Part shown: piece by piece, positions 1-5,851 of the stretch | Position numbering within the stretch: the first letter of the stretch is position 1 | Layout of the letters: every line of letters begins with the position of its first letter | Assembly (NCBI GenBank): GCA_031259515.1 | Contig: JAIRLK010000402.1 | Span: 1-6,397, forward strand | Reading direction: 5' to 3' | Origin: Treponema sp. | GTDB lineage: Bacteria; Spirochaetota; Spirochaetia; Treponematales; Breznakiellaceae | Length of the DNA: 6,397 nucleotides | Translations under genes and position numbers: made by a program | The notes under the pieces: generated by a model | What the model was told of the DNA's origin: nothing | What the model saw: only the letters and a program-made list of their open reading frames with translations | Database searches by the model: none

Positions 1-21
1 CGCTGAACTTGCCGAATTTGA

Positions 22-587
22 GGTGATCTTATAAGGTGTAACCACAAGCCCCAGAAGGAAAAGATGGGCACGCGGAAAGGGAGATTGCGACTTAAAGCGA
101 AGACGGGGCTTTCTCTGTCCGTCCTGCTCGGCTTCGCCGGGATACCGGAGAGGACCTGGAGGGAATGGCAGGAACGGAAGGGCCTTGAAACCAGACACAA
201 CAGCAACATACCGCGGGGATAGTACCTTACACCCGAAGGAGAGGAGGCCATCGTGAACTACTGCCGCCTCAACTGCGCCCTTCATCCTGAGAAAGGCTAC
301 CGGACGCTTTGTTGTGAGATGGTGGATAAAAACATAGCCTGTGTGAACGGGAGCAGCGTGTATAAGGTCATAAACAGACATAAATTGGCCAAAAAGTGGG
401 ACCAGATAGTCGAACAGGCGGAAGGCGGCTTCATCCAACCCAAGGCCGTCCACGAGCAATGGCGCACCGATTTTTCGTACATCAAGATACGCGCTCGTTT
501 TATTATTTCGTCAGCATCCTTGACGGCTACAGCCGGCGCATACTGAACTGGCGGCTGTGCGACACGATGGAGGGCATAAACGCAGAA
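22..587 (+). pseudogene. IS3-like transposase remnant (rve/DDE integrase core), frameshifted and truncated
   Basis: This is the decayed gene of a DDE transposase of the rve integrase-core type found in IS3-like elements. The frame starting at 22 gives a helix-turn-helix-like stretch (GIPERTWREWQ, about 139-171), then LTPEGEEAIV (226-255), HPEKGYRTL (283-309) and SSVYKVINRHKLAKKW (352-399), and HEQWRTDFSYIKI (451-489), whose Asp (469-471) is the first catalytic residue. The frame then shifts near 493: homology continues one base back as SFYYFVSILDGYSRRILNW (495-551) and CDTMEGINAE (558-587). Restoring one G near 493 would rejoin the parts as KIRGSFYYF. A TAG at 220-222 also breaks the frame. 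Homology stops at about 587, so the second Asp and the catalytic Glu are missing and the gene must be inactive. The end at 1 is open to the window edge. Family naming is from remembered motifs. Confidence 0.8.
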
Positions 588-746
588 GGGATTCACGGCT
601 TGCCGAGCGCAGGGAAAAACTGCATACTGCCTCGGCCCCTCTATGCTCCCGCCCTCCAGGGTAAATGTGCCGCCGTCCATCTGGACAAGATTGCCGGGGA
701 TTTTGCCCCGCATAATCCCCGGCAATTCGCGGTTTGTTTTGTTCGT
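588..746. other. junction region between IS remnant and operon end, no intact gene
   Basis: This stretch lies between the point where transposase homology ends and the stop codon of permease 2. I see no gene with a start, ribosome binding site and normal composition. It holds a 13-bp inverted repeat (690-726) and, on the minus strand at 636-692, a peptide-like fragment (NLVQMDGGTFTLEGGSIEG) described in the findings. The minus-strand open frame through it has no ribosome binding site of its own and runs antisense into the transposase remnant. Confidence 0.5.
690..726 (-). terminator. 13-bp hairpin downstream of the operon, possible terminator
   Basis: The arms 690-702 (ATTGCCGGGGATT) and 714-726 (AATCCCCGGCAAT) are perfect reverse complements with an 11-base loop. 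The hairpin starts 21 bases after the TAA of permease 2, which fits an operon end. On the minus strand the stem is followed by CTTGTCC, not a proper U run. On the plus strand it is followed by a T-rich stretch (732-743), so it could equally stop transcripts coming from the transposase side. The shorter pairing CGGGG/CCCCG (695-699 with 706-710) is an alternative fold. The hairpin is certain; terminator function and direction are inference. Confidence 0.45.
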
Positions 747-1694
747 TTAGCCCGTCGAGGCGGGATCATAGATCTTCCCGCTGGCCGCCGGAGCATGGCT
801 GCGTCCTATAAAAAGAAGCGCCATCAGCGTGATGATGTAGGGTATCATGTTCAAAAGATGAACGGACACGGAGAAGCCGAATTTAGGATTCCCCAGGGCA
901 AGGGCCAGGGACTTGCAGAATCCGAAAAGAAAGCAGGCCAGTACGGTGTTTTTCGGCTTGAACTTGCCGAAGATGACCGCAGCGATGGCGATAAAACCCT
1001 GGCCCGATATGATTGACGGAAAGAAGTAGGATACCGTAGACAGGGGGATAATCGCGCCGCCCAAGGCCGCCAGTATGCCGGAAAGGAGTACGCAAAAGTA
1101 GCGGACTTTGAAGACGCTGATTCCCAGGGTAGCCGCCGCACGGGGATGTTCTCCCACCGCCCGGATTCGCAGGCCGTAGCGGGTCTTAAAAAGCAGGAAC
1201 CAAATTCCCACCGCCAGAATCAGGCACGCGTAGACCGACAGGTAGTTCTTGAACATATAGTTAAAGAAGGAATCGGCGGGAAAGATGTTCCCCAGCACCA
1301 CCGGCAGCTTGTCCGAAAGATCCACCGGGCGAGTCTGGGTGGCTCCCGAAAAAATCGCCTTGCAGAAATAGATGGATGCTCCTGGAGCCAGAAGGTTGAT
1401 GGCAATCCCGGAAATTGTCTGGTCCGCCTTGAAGGTGATGGAAGCCAGAGCGTGAAGAAGCCCGAAAAAAGCCCCCGCCAGGACGCCGGCAAAAAGCCCA
1501 ATCCAGAGATTGCCGGTAAGGACCGAAACTGCGGCGCAGGAAAAAGCGCCTATGGTCATCTGCCCTTCTATGCCGATATTCACCACCCCGGAAGTTTCGC
1601 TCATGATGCTGCCCAGGCCGGCAATGATGAGCGGGGCGGCGTAGGTTAAGGTTGAGCTGATAAGCAGACCTATGTCAGATGCGCTGAACATCAT
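747..1694 (-). CDS. BMP-type nucleoside ABC transporter, second permease (NupQ/YufQ-like, BPD_transp_2)
   Basis: This 315-residue inner-membrane protein is the second of the two channel subunits of the importer, of normal length for the NupQ/YufQ branch of BPD_transp_2 permeases. It is almost wholly hydrophobic, with about eight to ten membrane segments. The family hallmark SGVVNIGIEGQ sits at residues 35-45, followed by DQTISGIAINLLAPG. The cytoplasmic coupling loop KTRYGLRIRAVGEHPRAAA, which contacts the ATPase, is near the middle, and GQGFIAIAAVIFGKFKP lies in the last third. Two ATG codons follow each other (1694 and 1691); the ribosome binding site GGGAGG lies 5 bases before the first, so I chose 1694. 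The start overlaps the stop of permease 1 by 4 bp (ATGA), the usual sign of translational coupling. It ends in TAA and is the last gene of the operon. No defect is visible. The substrate is inferred from the operon. Confidence 0.93.
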   Translation of the reverse strand: MMFSASDIGLLISSTLTYAAPLIIAGLGSIMSETSGVVNIGIEGQMTIGAFSCAAVSVLTGNLWIGLFAGVLAGAFFGLLHALASITFKADQTISGIAINLLAPGASIYFCKAIFSGATQTRPVDLSDKLPVVLGNIFPADSFFNYMFKNYLSVYACLILAVGIWFLLFKTRYGLRIRAVGEHPRAAATLGISVFKVRYFCVLLSGILAALGGAIIPLSTVSYFFPSIISGQGFIAIAAVIFGKFKPKNTVLACFLFGFCKSLALALGNPKFGFSVSVHLLNMIPYIITLMALLFIGRSHAPAASGKIYDPASTG

Positions 1695-2842
1695 AGGGGC
1701 CTCCCTTCTTTTTTAGCCGTGAAAAATTTTACCAGGGCCCGGAACGCGCCCATGATGGCTATGGAATAGATGATGACGCCGACAACGACGTTTACCAGTT
1801 CGCTGGGCGCGCCGATGATGTTAAGGCGGCTGCCTCCGTACTTCATGCCCCCGTAGAAAAGGCCCGCAAACAACGCGCCTATGGGGTTGATGCCCCCTAT
1901 CATGGAGACCGAAATCCCGTCAAAGCCGTAGCCTTCCTGGGCCGCAAGCTGGGTAACGCGGCCCACAACCCCCAGTACCTGGACTGCCCCGCCAAGACCG
2001 GCAAGTAACCCGGAGATGCTCATGCTCGCCACGATGGACCGCGCCACCGGGATCCCACCGTATTCGGCTGCATAACGGTTAAAACCCACCGCCCGAAGCC
2101 GGTAACCCATGGTGGTCTTGTTCAAGATAATCCAGATGATGATGACTGCGGCCAGGGCCAAGAGCATACCCCAGTGAACCCGGACCATCCCCAGAGTATC
2201 CCGTAACGCCTAGGAATTGATGCGGGAAGTTTCGGCTATGTCCACCGAGGAGGTGGAATTGGGCTTCTTGAAGGCAGGGGACATGACAAGGAAGTTGGAC
2301 AGGTAGAAGGCTATCCAGTTCAGCATGATGGTAACAATAACCTCGTGTATGCCCTTAAACGCTTTGAGAAAACCGGCAATGCCGCCGAGGAAAGCGCCGA
2401 CCAGGCCCCCGATCAGAACGGACAGGACCGCGTGAATCCCTGCGGGCAGGGGGAGGAGTACGCTCACCGCCAGGGCCCCCATGCTTCCGGCAATGTACTG
2501 GCCTTCGGCGCCTATGTTGAAAAGGCCGGTTTTGAAGGCGAAGGTTACCGAAAGGCCCGTAAAGATGATGGGCGTGGCGTACTGCACCATATACATCATG
2601 TTCCTGGCGGACCCGAAAATCCCGGTAAACAAGGTCCCGTAGGCTTCCAAGGGGTTAAACCCTGTGATAAGGAGGATCACGGAACCCGCCAAAAGGCCGA
2701 TGAAGATGGCCAGCAGGGTGTAAAGGAACGTCTCGTTCCAGATAATACGGCCCAGACGCCGCCTGAGCAGCATATCTTCCCAAATGATAAGGCCAGAGCG
2801 TTGCCGGGGTGATTTTTGATCCGATGAATCAGGACGCCGCAT
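1691..2842 (-). pseudogene. BMP-type nucleoside ABC transporter, first permease (NupP/YufP-like), interrupted by an in-frame TAG
   Basis: This gene encodes the first channel subunit of the importer (BPD_transp_2 family), partner of the permease at 747-1694. The whole frame has 383 codons, normal for the NupP/YufP branch, but codon 211 is TAG (2210-2212). The first part (210 residues) has a charged N-terminus, about five membrane segments, the hallmark FKTGLFNIGAEGQ and GIHEVIVTIMLNW. The second part has about four more segments with the coupling loop TTMGYRLRAVGFNRYAAEYGG and the GFDGISVSMIGG region. There is no frameshift: seven sense codons separate the TAG from the next ATG (2188-2186), which lacks a good ribosome binding site. 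The stop falls in a hydrophilic, variable loop. I chose ATG 2842, with GGGAGGTG 6 bases upstream; an upstream GTG (2851) would use part of that site. The gene overlaps the ATPase by 14 bp. It is probably a fresh nonsense allele; sequencing error or readthrough are alternatives. Confidence 0.85.
2210..2212 (-). other. in-frame amber stop inside permease 1
   Basis: The minus-strand codons around the stop read AAT TCC TAG GCG TTA CGG, giving RINS-stop-ALRDTLG. Permease-type sequence continues in the same frame on both sides. One base change from CAG, TGG, AAG, GAG, TCG, TTG, TAC or TAT would produce it; CAG and TGG each need a single transition. Confidence 0.9.
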
Positions 2843-4394
2843 TTTGAACACCTCCCGCCATCATAAGCCCCAAGGCCGCCTGGTCCACGCCGTCCCCAGG
2901 CACACTGCCCACGATCCGGCCCCGGAACATAACGTCGATGCGGTCCGACAGCTTTATAATCTCGCTTAATTCAAAGGACACCAAGAGCACCGCTTTGCCC
3001 GCGTCCCGCTGCCCTACAATATACCGGTGTACGTATTCAATAGCCCCCACATCAAGCCCCCGTGTGGGATTCACGCAGATAAGGAGGTCCTTGTCGTTGG
3101 TCACTTCCCGTGCGATGATAACCTTCTGCTGATTGCCCCCGGAAAGACTGGACACCTTGCTCCCCACGCAGTCCCGGGGCCGAACGTCGAATTTTTCGAT
3201 GAGCGACCGGGCGTGAGCCACGATAGTGTTCTTCTTCAAAAAGCCCCGTTTGGAGAACTGCCTTTCCTGCGCGTTTTGAAGTACCATGTTCTCCGCTACA
3301 GAAAAATCCATCACCAGGCCGTGCTTCTGCCGGTCTTCGGGGATAGAAGAAAGGCCGGTCTCGAAGATCATCCGGGGCGTTTTGTTGAAGATGTCCTTTC
3401 CCAGAAGGGTAATGGCCCCGGATTCGGCCTTCTGAAGCCCGGTCAGGGCGGCCACAAACTCGGACTGGCCGTTGCCGTCAACACCTGCTATGCCCACGAT
3501 TTCTCCGGAGCGGACCGCAAGGTTGAGGCCGTTCACCGCCGGGTGATTCTGGTAGTTGCGAACCACGAGGTTCTCCACGTTCAGAACCACCGCATCTGGC
3601 TCCATCGCCTTCTTTTCTATCGAAAAGTCCACCGCCCGGCCCACCATCATGGCGGCCAAGTCTTCCTCGCTCACCTCCGATACCTTCACCGTATCAATAG
3701 TTTTACCCGCCCGGATGATGGTACACATATCGGCCATATTCTTGATTTCCGCCAGCTTGTGGGTGATGATGATGACCGTCTTTCCCTCGCTTATCAGGTT
3801 CCGGGTGATAAGGCCCAGCTCGTCTATCTCCTGCGGAGTAAGGGATGCCGTCGGTTCGTCCAGAATCAGGATATCCGCCCCCCGGTACAGCACCTTGAGA
3901 ATCTCGACCCGTTGCTGCATCCCCACGGATATATCCTCAATTTTGGCGTCCGGGTCCACTTTAAGATCATAGCGGTCACTTAGAGCCTGCACGTCCGCCC
4001 TGGCCTTCCCGGTGTTGATGACGCCGAACCTCCGCAACGGTTCCATGCCCAGCACGATGTTTTCGGTTACGGTAAAAGGAGGAACCAGCATGAAATGCTG
4101 ATGCACCATGCCTATGCCGTATTCAATCGCCCGGGAAGGCGAATCAATGGCTGCCTTTTGGCCCTTAATGTAAATCTCCCCGGAAGTTGGCTGGAGCAGC
4201 CCGTAAAGCACATTCATCAGGGTGCTCTTGCCGGCGCCGTTTTCGCCAAGCAGGGCGTGAACCGACTGCCGGACTACTTTAAGACATATATTGTCATTGG
4301 CCTTAAAAGACCCGAACATCATGGTGATGTTCCGCATATCGACCGCATAGGGCGGATCCGCCGCCGTTCCGGTATTGATACCAAGGTTACTCAT
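2829..4394 (-). CDS. BMP-type nucleoside ABC transporter, twin-domain ATP-binding protein (NupO/YufO-like)
   Basis: This 521-residue cytoplasmic ATPase powers the importer. It has two fused nucleotide-binding domains, as in RbsA/MglA/NupO. Domain 1 is complete: Walker A GENGAGKST (50-58), Q-loop Gln99 in MVHQHF, signature SVGMQQR (156-162), Walker B ILILDEP (175-181) and H-loop His212. Domain 2 has a degenerate Walker A (GVDGNGQSE, 304-312, without the Lys), an intact signature LSGGNQQK (417-424) and a Walker B region in which LLICVNPTRGLD (437-448) lacks the catalytic Glu. Such asymmetry is usual in this family, so domain 1 probably hydrolyses most ATP. I chose ATG 4394 (MSNLG) because GAAGGAG ends 6 bases before it; an in-frame ATG at 4436 would add 14 residues but its purine run abuts the start codon. 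The gene ends in TGA and overlaps permease 1 by 14 bp. An intergenic hairpin separates it from the lipoprotein gene. Confidence 0.95.
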   Translation of the reverse strand: MSNLGINTGTAADPPYAVDMRNITMMFGSFKANDNICLKVVRQSVHALLGENGAGKSTLMNVLYGLLQPTSGEIYIKGQKAAIDSPSRAIEYGIGMVHQHFMLVPPFTVTENIVLGMEPLRRFGVINTGKARADVQALSDRYDLKVDPDAKIEDISVGMQQRVEILKVLYRGADILILDEPTASLTPQEIDELGLITRNLISEGKTVIIITHKLAEIKNMADMCTIIRAGKTIDTVKVSEVSEEDLAAMMVGRAVDFSIEKKAMEPDAVVLNVENLVVRNYQNHPAVNGLNLAVRSGEIVGIAGVDGNGQSEFVAALTGLQKAESGAITLLGKDIFNKTPRMIFETGLSSIPEDRQKHGLVMDFSVAENMVLQNAQERQFSKRGFLKKNTIVAHARSLIEKFDVRPRDCVGSKVSSLSGGNQQKVIIAREVTNDKDLLICVNPTRGLDVGAIEYVHRYIVGQRDAGKAVLLVSFELSEIIKLSDRIDVMFRGRIVGSVPGDGVDQAALGLMMAGGVQNAAS

Positions 4395-4511
4395 CAGGAC
4401 TCCTTCAAACCCCCGGCCCCTCTTAGGCGAGGTCATCCTTCTATCCCATAATCATCATTGCCGGATCACCCCACGGAAGCGGCAAGAAAGATTTTTTCTT
4501 AATAAAAAGAA

Positions 4512-4562
4512 TATAGTTGAGGCTGTTCCAAAAACTGAAGTTTTGGAACAGCCTCAACTATA
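4512..4562 (-). terminator. 22-bp perfect palindrome after the lipoprotein gene, terminator or attenuator
   Basis: Arms 4512-4533 and 4541-4562 are perfect reverse complements (core GAGGCTGTTCCAAAA against TTTTGGAACAGCCTC) with a 7-base loop ACTGAAG. On the minus strand the stem begins 56 bases after the TAA of the lipoprotein gene and is followed by TATTCTTTTTATT, a U-rich tail. This is the layout of an intrinsic terminator. Placed between the binding protein and the ATPase, it would let the lipoprotein be made in excess over the membrane parts, as is common in ABC import operons. It may also be a dispersed palindromic repeat; see findings. Confidence 0.7.
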
Positions 4563-4563
4563 A

Positions 4564-4596
4564 AAGAGCCTACGGGACAGTATCCCGCAAACTCTT
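4564..4596 (-). other. second small hairpin after the lipoprotein gene
   Basis: Arms CGGGA (4573-4577) and TCCCG (4583-4587) enclose a 5-base loop, and the outer arms AAGAG (4564-4568) and CTCTT (4592-4596) can extend the stem across unpaired bases. It lies between the TAA of the lipoprotein gene and the large palindrome and may protect the 3' end of the lipoprotein mRNA. There is no U run. The pairing is visible; the role is a guess. Confidence 0.3.
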
Positions 4597-4617
4597 CAAA
4601 ACAGAAAGCGCCGCCGG

Positions 4618-5727
4618 TTAGTTCACTCCGGGCATAGTGTATTTGCCGGGGAACTGGGCGTTTATCTCGGCGGCGGTGGCCGGAACCTTAATTTCTCCGG
4701 CGATGATCTTCTCCTTGACCGCCTCGACTTCGGCGATGACATCCTGGGGAATGTGGTTCCCGGTGGTGGCATAGCCTACGCCGCTGTTCTTCAGGTTGTA
4801 GCGCAGGGTACTGCCGCCCTTGAAGGTCCCGTTCCTCATCATTTCGGACACATCGTACAGGGCGTTATCCACCCGTTTTAGAGCGCTGGTCAGGACATTG
4901 TCCGGGGCAATGTAGTTCTGGTCCATATCGACGCCTATAGCCCACTTGTTCTGCTCCCGTGCCGCTTCGATGACCCCCGCGCCGGTGCCTCCCGCCGCCT
5001 GGTAGATGATGTCGGCGCCGTCGGCAAAATACTGGTTGGCGATGGCCTTGCCGGCAGCGGGATCGCTGAAAGAACCGGAATACTGGCCCATGATCTGAAT
5101 GTCAGGATTGGCGGTCAACACGCCGGCATAATACCCCACCGCGAAATTCTCCATGGAGGGAGACGCGATGCCGTTGACATGGCCGACCTTTCCGGTCTTC
5201 GTAACCTTTCCGGCAATATAGCCCACGAGGAAAGAACATTCCTCGGCGGCAAACACTACGCCGGTAACGTTGTTGTTTGGCACCTGATCGGGACTGTACT
5301 CAAAGTCCACGATGGCAAACTGATTGTTGGGGTAGTCTTTGCCGGCCTGAGCTATGGCATCTCCCAACATGAAACCGACCCCCCAGATAAGACTGTAGCC
5401 CTCGTCCACAAAGGTATTGAAATTCGGGGCATAGTTGCTTTCGTCCCTGGATTCGATATAGCGTACATTGACCCCCGTATCCTGCCCGAACCGCTGGAGC
5501 CCTTCCCAAGCGCTCTGGTTAAAGGACTGGTCATTCACCCCGCCGACATCGGTTACCAGACCGACCTGGATTTTCTGAGCGCCGGACTGATCTGCCTGGG
5601 CGCCCGACTGATCTGCCTGAGCGCCGGATTGACTGCCGGCAGCCTCTTGTTTTTTACAGCCCGCGAACCCAAGCAACGCGGACAGCAACACGAAAACTGA
5701 CAGAATCAATAAATTGATTTTCTTCAT
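4618..5727 (-). CDS. BMP-family nucleoside-binding lipoprotein (TmpC/PnrA-like)
   Basis: This 369-residue protein is the substrate-binding part of the importer, anchored by lipid to the outer face of the inner membrane. It starts with MKK, a hydrophobic segment (4-22) and the lipobox FAGC with the lipidated Cys at 24; Phe at -3 suits the relaxed spirochaetal lipobox. A Gln/Ser/Ala-rich linker follows (about 27-52), containing two copies of a 7-residue repeat. The BMP fold then begins with IQVGLVTDVGGVNDQSFNQS (53-72), the family's strongest signature, whose NDxSF segment forms part of the ligand site. Further conserved parts are YQAAGGTGAGVIEAARE and WAIGVDMDQ. PnrA of T. pallidum and NupN of B. 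subtilis bind purine nucleosides; that ligand is inferred here, and other BMP proteins bind other molecules. The ribosome binding site GGAGGAGGG (5737-5745) lies 9 bases from the ATG. It is the first gene of the operon and ends in TAA. Confidence 0.95.
   Translation of the reverse strand: MKKINLLILSVFVLLSALLGFAGCKKQEAAGSQSGAQADQSGAQADQSGAQKIQVGLVTDVGGVNDQSFNQSAWEGLQRFGQDTGVNVRYIESRDESNYAPNFNTFVDEGYSLIWGVGFMLGDAIAQAGKDYPNNQFAIVDFEYSPDQVPNNNVTGVVFAAEECSFLVGYIAGKVTKTGKVGHVNGIASPSMENFAVGYYAGVLTANPDIQIMGQYSGSFSDPAAGKAIANQYFADGADIIYQAAGGTGAGVIEAAREQNKWAIGVDMDQNYIAPDNVLTSALKRVDNALYDVSEMMRNGTFKGGSTLRYNLKNSGVGYATTGNHIPQDVIAEVEAVKEKIIAGEIKVPATAAEINAQFPGKYTMPGVN
5585..5626 (-). repeat. two tandem 21-bp repeats in the lipoprotein linker
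   Basis: Units 5585-5605 and 5606-5626 differ at two of 21 positions and keep the reading frame, each encoding a permutation of SGAQADQ just after the lipidated Cys. A partial third copy follows on each side (SGAQK and SQSG). The repeat lengthens the flexible tether between the membrane anchor and the binding domain, and its copy number could change by slippage. Confidence 0.85.
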
Positions 5728-5736
5728 AAACTTTTT

Positions 5737-5745
5737 CCCTCCTCC
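5737..5745 (-). promoter_or_regulatory. ribosome binding site of the lipoprotein gene
   Basis: GGAGGAGGG on the minus strand is a near-full match to the anti-Shine-Dalgarno sequence, 9 bases before the ATG at 5727. It is the strongest such site in the window, in keeping with high expression of the binding protein. Confidence 0.85.
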
Positions 5746-5760
5746 GGGTTTGGTTGCCTT

Positions 5761-5789
5761 ATGATAATAACTGGTAAATCCCTTGTCAA
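5761..5789 (-). promoter_or_regulatory. sigma70-type promoter of the importer operon
   Basis: On the minus strand TTGACA (5784-5789, perfect -35) and TATCAT (5761-5766, five of six for -10) are separated by 17 bases, the optimal spacing. Transcription would start at about 5753-5755, giving a leader of only some 27 bases. That is too short for a riboswitch, so control by purines, if any, must be through a protein. No experimental start site is implied. Confidence 0.8.
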
Positions 5790-5851
5790 GGCGGCCTCAA
5801 GTCTTGTCAGAAATTCTCAGTTTGCCACTAAATGTGGAAAAATGGCCCTGA

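Larger units (their letters stand above)
4437..4617 (-). other. intergenic spacer between lipoprotein and ATPase genes
   Basis: This spacer is the only real gap inside the operon. It holds two hairpins (4512-4562 and 4564-4596) and an A/T-rich stretch at 4484-4515 next to the first. I see no open reading frame with support on either strand, and no convincing separate promoter for the ATPase gene: the minus-strand TTGCCG near 4478-4483 has no good -10 partner. Confidence 0.6.

Noticed and set aside
297..725. Minus-strand open frame of 142 codons
   Set aside because: It starts at TTG inside a hairpin without a ribosome binding site and is mostly antisense to the transposase remnant. Only the GGTFTLEGG-like stretch is worth noting.
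396..1016. Plus-strand open frame of 206 codons as one gene
   Set aside because: Only the part at 495-587 is real transposase sequence in a shifted frame. The rest is junction and antisense of permease 2.
1691..2188. C-terminal permease part as a separate gene from ATG 2188
   Set aside because: There is no good ribosome binding site before the ATG, and the frame is continuous with the first part across a single TAG. A split-subunit gene would need its own start signals.
3027..3983. Plus-strand open frame of 318 codons
   Set aside because: It is antisense to the well-supported ATPase gene, has no ribosome binding site and has a composition typical of a shadow (many His, Arg, Gly).
5728..5790. 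Purine-type riboswitch ahead of the lipoprotein gene
   Set aside because: The promoter leaves a leader of about 27 bases, too short for an aptamer.
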